The translations under genes were made by a program, and so were the position numbers. This document shows positions 61,884 to 64,000 of a stretch of 64,000 nt of DNA, piece by piece. This DNA is from Acidaminococcus sp. CAG:917. GTDB taxonomy: Bacteria > Bacillota > Clostridia > Christensenellales > CAG-917. Where the stretch lies: contig FR901028.1 of assembly GCA_000437555.1 (NCBI GenBank), positions 134,687 through 198,686 on the forward strand. The letters run 5' to 3'. The notes beneath the pieces were generated by a model. The model made no database searches. It worked only from the letters and a program-made list of their open reading frames with translations, and was not told the DNA's origin. The number at the start of each line of letters is the position of its first letter. Positions within the stretch are counted from its first letter, which is position 1.

Positions 61884-63629
61884 ATGACATACAGAACTCA
61901 TACATGTAACGATTTAACAATAAAAAACGTCGGCGAAACGGTAAGGCTTTCAGGCTGGCTTCACTCGGTCAGGGACCTCGGCGCCGTCGTATTTTTTGTC
62001 CTCAGAGACTTTTACGGCGTAACTCAGGCGGTTGCCAAAACGGAAGAGCTTAAAGCGCAGATAAGAAGCATTCCCCGTGAATCCACCGTAATGATTGACG
62101 GCAAGGTCATTGAAAGGGAAAGCCCCAACCCCGACCTCAAGACGGGATATATAGAAATAGAGCCTACGTCCATTGAAATTCTCGGAAAGTGCGAGGAGCT
62201 TTTGCCTTTTGAAATTTCAACTTCCACTCAGTCGAGAGAGGACACACGTCTCAAATACCGTTTTCTCGATTTAAGAAATCCCGTAAACAAAGATAAAATC
62301 GCTTTCAGAAGCCACGTGATATCGAGCCTTAGAAAGAGAATGAGCGACAGAGGCTTTTTGGAAATTACGACGCCTATTCTGACGTCGTCGTCGCCCGAGG
62401 GAGCAAGGGACTTTATCGTTCCGTCAAGACTTCACCCCGGCAAATTCTATGCCTTGCCTCAAGCTCCTCAGCAATATAAACAGCTTTTGATGGCAAGCGG
62501 TTTTGATAAATACTTTCAAATCGCTCCCTGTTTCCGTGACGAGGACGCAAGAGCCGACCGTTCTCCCGGCGAGTTTTATCAGCTGGATATGGAAATGGCG
62601 TTCGCCACGCAGGAAGACGTCTTTAATGAAATGGAAGCGGTTATCCCCGAGGTATTCAAAGAGTTTTCAAAGTGGCAGGTAGATTCCGCTCCCTTTAAAC
62701 GCATAAAATACGACGACGCGATGAGAGACTACTGTTCGGATAAACCCGACCTTAGAAATCCTCTTAAGGTTGTCGATATGACGGATATTCTGCAAAAAGC
62801 GGCGCCGTTCACCGAGGGAAAGACTATAAAGGCTATCAAGGTGGAAAACTTCGGCGGCACGAGAAAGCAGATAGACGGTTTTGTCGAAACGGCTAAGCTC
62901 AACGGTGCGTCAAGCCTGTATTGGTTTAAGACGGACGAGAACGGCGAGATTGTCGGCGGAGCGGCAAAATTTATACAGCCAATAAAAGACGAAGTCAAAA
63001 AAGCGCTAAATCTCACCAAAAACGATTTTGTGGCTTTTGCGGCAGAGGATAAAACCGTGGCGGTTAAGGTTGCGGGGCTTATGCGAAACGAAATTGCTTC
63101 AGCTCTTGACCTTCTTGAAAAGGACGTTTTCAGATTCTGTTGGATTGTCGATTTTCATATGTATGAACAAAACGAGGAAACGGGCGAAATCGAGTTTTCG
63201 CACAACCCGTTCAGTATGCCTCAGGGCGGTATGAAATCGCTTGAGGAAATGAACCCCCTCGACATATACGCTTATCAATACGACCTTGTCTGCAACGGAG
63301 TTGAGCTTTCGTCGGGCGCAGTCAGAAATCACGACCCGCAAATTATGATAAAGGCTTTCGAGATTGCGGGCTACGGAGTGGAAGCGATAGAGAAAAAATT
63401 CAACGCTCTCTTTTCGGCATTCAAATTCGGTGCGCCGCCTCACGCAGGCATTGCTCCCGGTGTGGACAGAATGGTTATGCTCCTGCTCGGCGAGCCTAAT
63501 ATAAGAGAGGTCATCGCGTTCCCGATGAACAAGAACGCCCAAGACCTTTTGATGAACGCTCCGAGCGAGGTGACCGAACTTCAGTTAAAAGAAGTGGGCA
63601 TACGTCTTGCCGACAGCGACAAAAAATAG
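61884..63629 (+). CDS. aspS: Aspartyl-tRNA synthetase, bacterial type
   Basis: This 581-residue class IIb synthetase starts with the OB-fold (TVRLSGWLHSVRDLGAVVFFVLRD). The catalytic core carries RYRFLDLRNPVNKDK-like sequence, the flipping-loop region SPEGARDFIVPSRLHPGKFYALPQAPQQYKQLLM and motif 2 FRDEDARADRSPGEFYQLDMEM. The bacterial GAD insertion is between motifs 2 and 3 (about 285-410). Motif 3 is PPHAGIAPGVDRMVMLLLGEPNIREVIAFP. An AAGGTG ribosome site is present. With asnS, asnA and tRNA-Asn in the same window, direct charging of tRNA-Asn is available, so AspRS need not be non-discriminating. Confidence 0.97.
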   Translation: MTYRTHTCNDLTIKNVGETVRLSGWLHSVRDLGAVVFFVLRDFYGVTQAVAKTEELKAQIRSIPRESTVMIDGKVIERESPNPDLKTGYIEIEPTSIEILGKCEELLPFEISTSTQSREDTRLKYRFLDLRNPVNKDKIAFRSHVISSLRKRMSDRGFLEITTPILTSSSPEGARDFIVPSRLHPGKFYALPQAPQQYKQLLMASGFDKYFQIAPCFRDEDARADRSPGEFYQLDMEMAFATQEDVFNEMEAVIPEVFKEFSKWQVDSAPFKRIKYDDAMRDYCSDKPDLRNPLKVVDMTDILQKAAPFTEGKTIKAIKVENFGGTRKQIDGFVETAKLNGASSLYWFKTDENGEIVGGAAKFIQPIKDEVKKALNLTKNDFVAFAAEDKTVAVKVAGLMRNEIASALDLLEKDVFRFCWIVDFHMYEQNEETGEIEFSHNPFSMPQGGMKSLEEMNPLDIYAYQYDLVCNGVELSSGAVRNHDPQIMIKAFEIAGYGVEAIEKKFNALFSAFKFGAPPHAGIAPGVDRMVMLLLGEPNIREVIAFPMNKNAQDLLMNAPSEVTELQLKEVGIRLADSDKK

Positions 63630-63660
63630 TTTAAAGCACGGCAAGCCGTGCTTTTAAATT
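63630..63660 (+). terminator. Terminator after aspS
   Basis: TTTAAAGCACGGC pairs with GCCGTGCTTTTAAA around a two-base loop, with T-rich sequence in the 3' arm. Confidence 0.78.
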
Positions 63661-63683
63661 TAGGGCGCAATTAAAACGCTTAA

Positions 63684-63983
63684 ATGAATAAGGAAACTAT
63701 GGGAAAAAGTTATATAAAAGAAAAAATCAACGTTATGCTTTCGCACACCATTATGCTTGGTAAAGTCAACGTGATTACCAAAGAGGAAGCCTCGCACATC
63801 GTCGGAGCTTTGCAAAAAATCCTGTTTGAAATAAACCGAGGCACGGTCGGCGAAGATATCGATTTAAAATCCGAACTTGAAAAAAAGGACCCCGAGCTTT
63901 ATAAAAAAGCATATACGGCAACGGGGGAGCCGGAGATTGCCGCAACGGCAAAAAGGCTGTTTTTTTTGCGAGGTTTAAAATAG
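63684..63983 (+). CDS. Small helical protein resembling an argininosuccinate-lyase N-terminal segment
   Basis: This 99-residue (or 94 from the inner ATG at 63699, which has AAGG 5 bp upstream) soluble helical protein has no function that I can name. Residues about 18-55 (MLSHTIMLGKVNVITKEEASHIVGALQKILFEINRG) follow the pattern seen near the N terminus of argininosuccinate lyases (H-x-x-ML-x-K-x-x-I-I-x-x-EEA). The catalytic parts and the rest of the lyase fold are missing. It ends FFLRGLK with a proper stop. It could be a lyase remnant or an independent small protein. The window ends 17 bp later, so the downstream context is unseen. Confidence 0.6.
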   Translation: MNKETMGKSYIKEKINVMLSHTIMLGKVNVITKEEASHIVGALQKILFEINRGTVGEDIDLKSELEKKDPELYKKAYTATGEPEIAATAKRLFFLRGLK

Positions 63984-64000
63984 ACTGCCGACGAAGTTCT

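Noticed and set aside
62300..62330. CACGTG core within aspS as another parS site
   Set aside because: The flanking bases do not match the parS consensus on either arm, and it lies inside a coding region.
1..64000. CRISPR arrays, insertion sequences, prophage or conjugative genes
   Set aside because: No regularly spaced identical repeats, transposase, integrase or phage-like proteins were seen. The window is core chromosome with a few accessory surface proteins.

Overview
The window comes from a low-to-moderate GC Gram-positive bacterium, most likely an uncultured anaerobic member of the Clostridia. The evidence is purine-rich leading strands, AT-rich spacers, strong AAGGAG ribosome sites, a PerR plus reverse-rubrerythrin oxidative-stress pair, a YyaC-type spore-protease relative, the rpmH-rnpA-yidD-yidC-jag-mnmE-mnmG operon, ParA/ParB with Bacillus-type parS sites, and large secreted lipoproteins with InlB-like and GLUG repeats. 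No phage, insertion sequence, CRISPR array or rRNA was seen. The exact lineage is inference.

The window spans the replication-origin neighbourhood. Housekeeping genes left of about 33 kb lie mostly on the minus strand (cysS, cysE, ftsH, dnaN, dnaA, parB, parA, rsmG). Those to the right lie mostly on the plus strand (gyrB, gyrA, ychF, argS, rpmH to mnmG, asnS, asnA, aspS). Between luxS and a surface-protein gene is about 3.3 kb with only one convincing gene, a 49-residue zinc ribbon. It holds three parS palindromes and several DnaA boxes, and the plus strand changes there from pyrimidine-rich to purine-rich. This is the best candidate for oriC. Other DnaA-box clusters lie between dnaA and dnaN and upstream of gyrB. 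The usual dnaA-dnaN-recF-gyrB-gyrA string is broken up.

Layout: 0-1.6 kb, end of lepB, perR-like regulator and rubrerythrin. 1.7-9 kb, a cation/proton antiporter, tRNA-Gln, a heterodimeric ABC exporter and two acyltransferases. 9-13.7 kb, cysS-cysE-ftsH and yyaC. 14-18.9 kb, a CvpA-like membrane protein, a very large repeat-built exported protein and a GNAT enzyme. 19-23.7 kb, dnaN, dnaA, recF and a small phosphatase. 24-28.5 kb, YitT, tRNA-Asn, an esterase and a GH13 glucosidase. 28.5-32.5 kb, parB-parA, rsmG and the mtnN-luxS pair. 32.5-38.6 kb, the origin region and two exported proteins. 38.6-53 kb, gyrase, uppP, ychF, argS and the ribosome/RNase P/membrane-insertase/tRNA-modification operon. 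53-59 kb, a small-peptide locus, trxB and a large GLUG-repeat lipoprotein. 59-64 kb, the asparagine/aspartate cluster (asnS, asnA, aspS) and a small unknown protein.

Several genes (dnaA, recF, yitT and the exported protein ending at 37388) have no Shine-Dalgarno site. Each has a consensus promoter placed so that the predicted transcription start is at, or one base from, the start codon. This suggests leaderless mRNAs beside ordinary SD-led genes.
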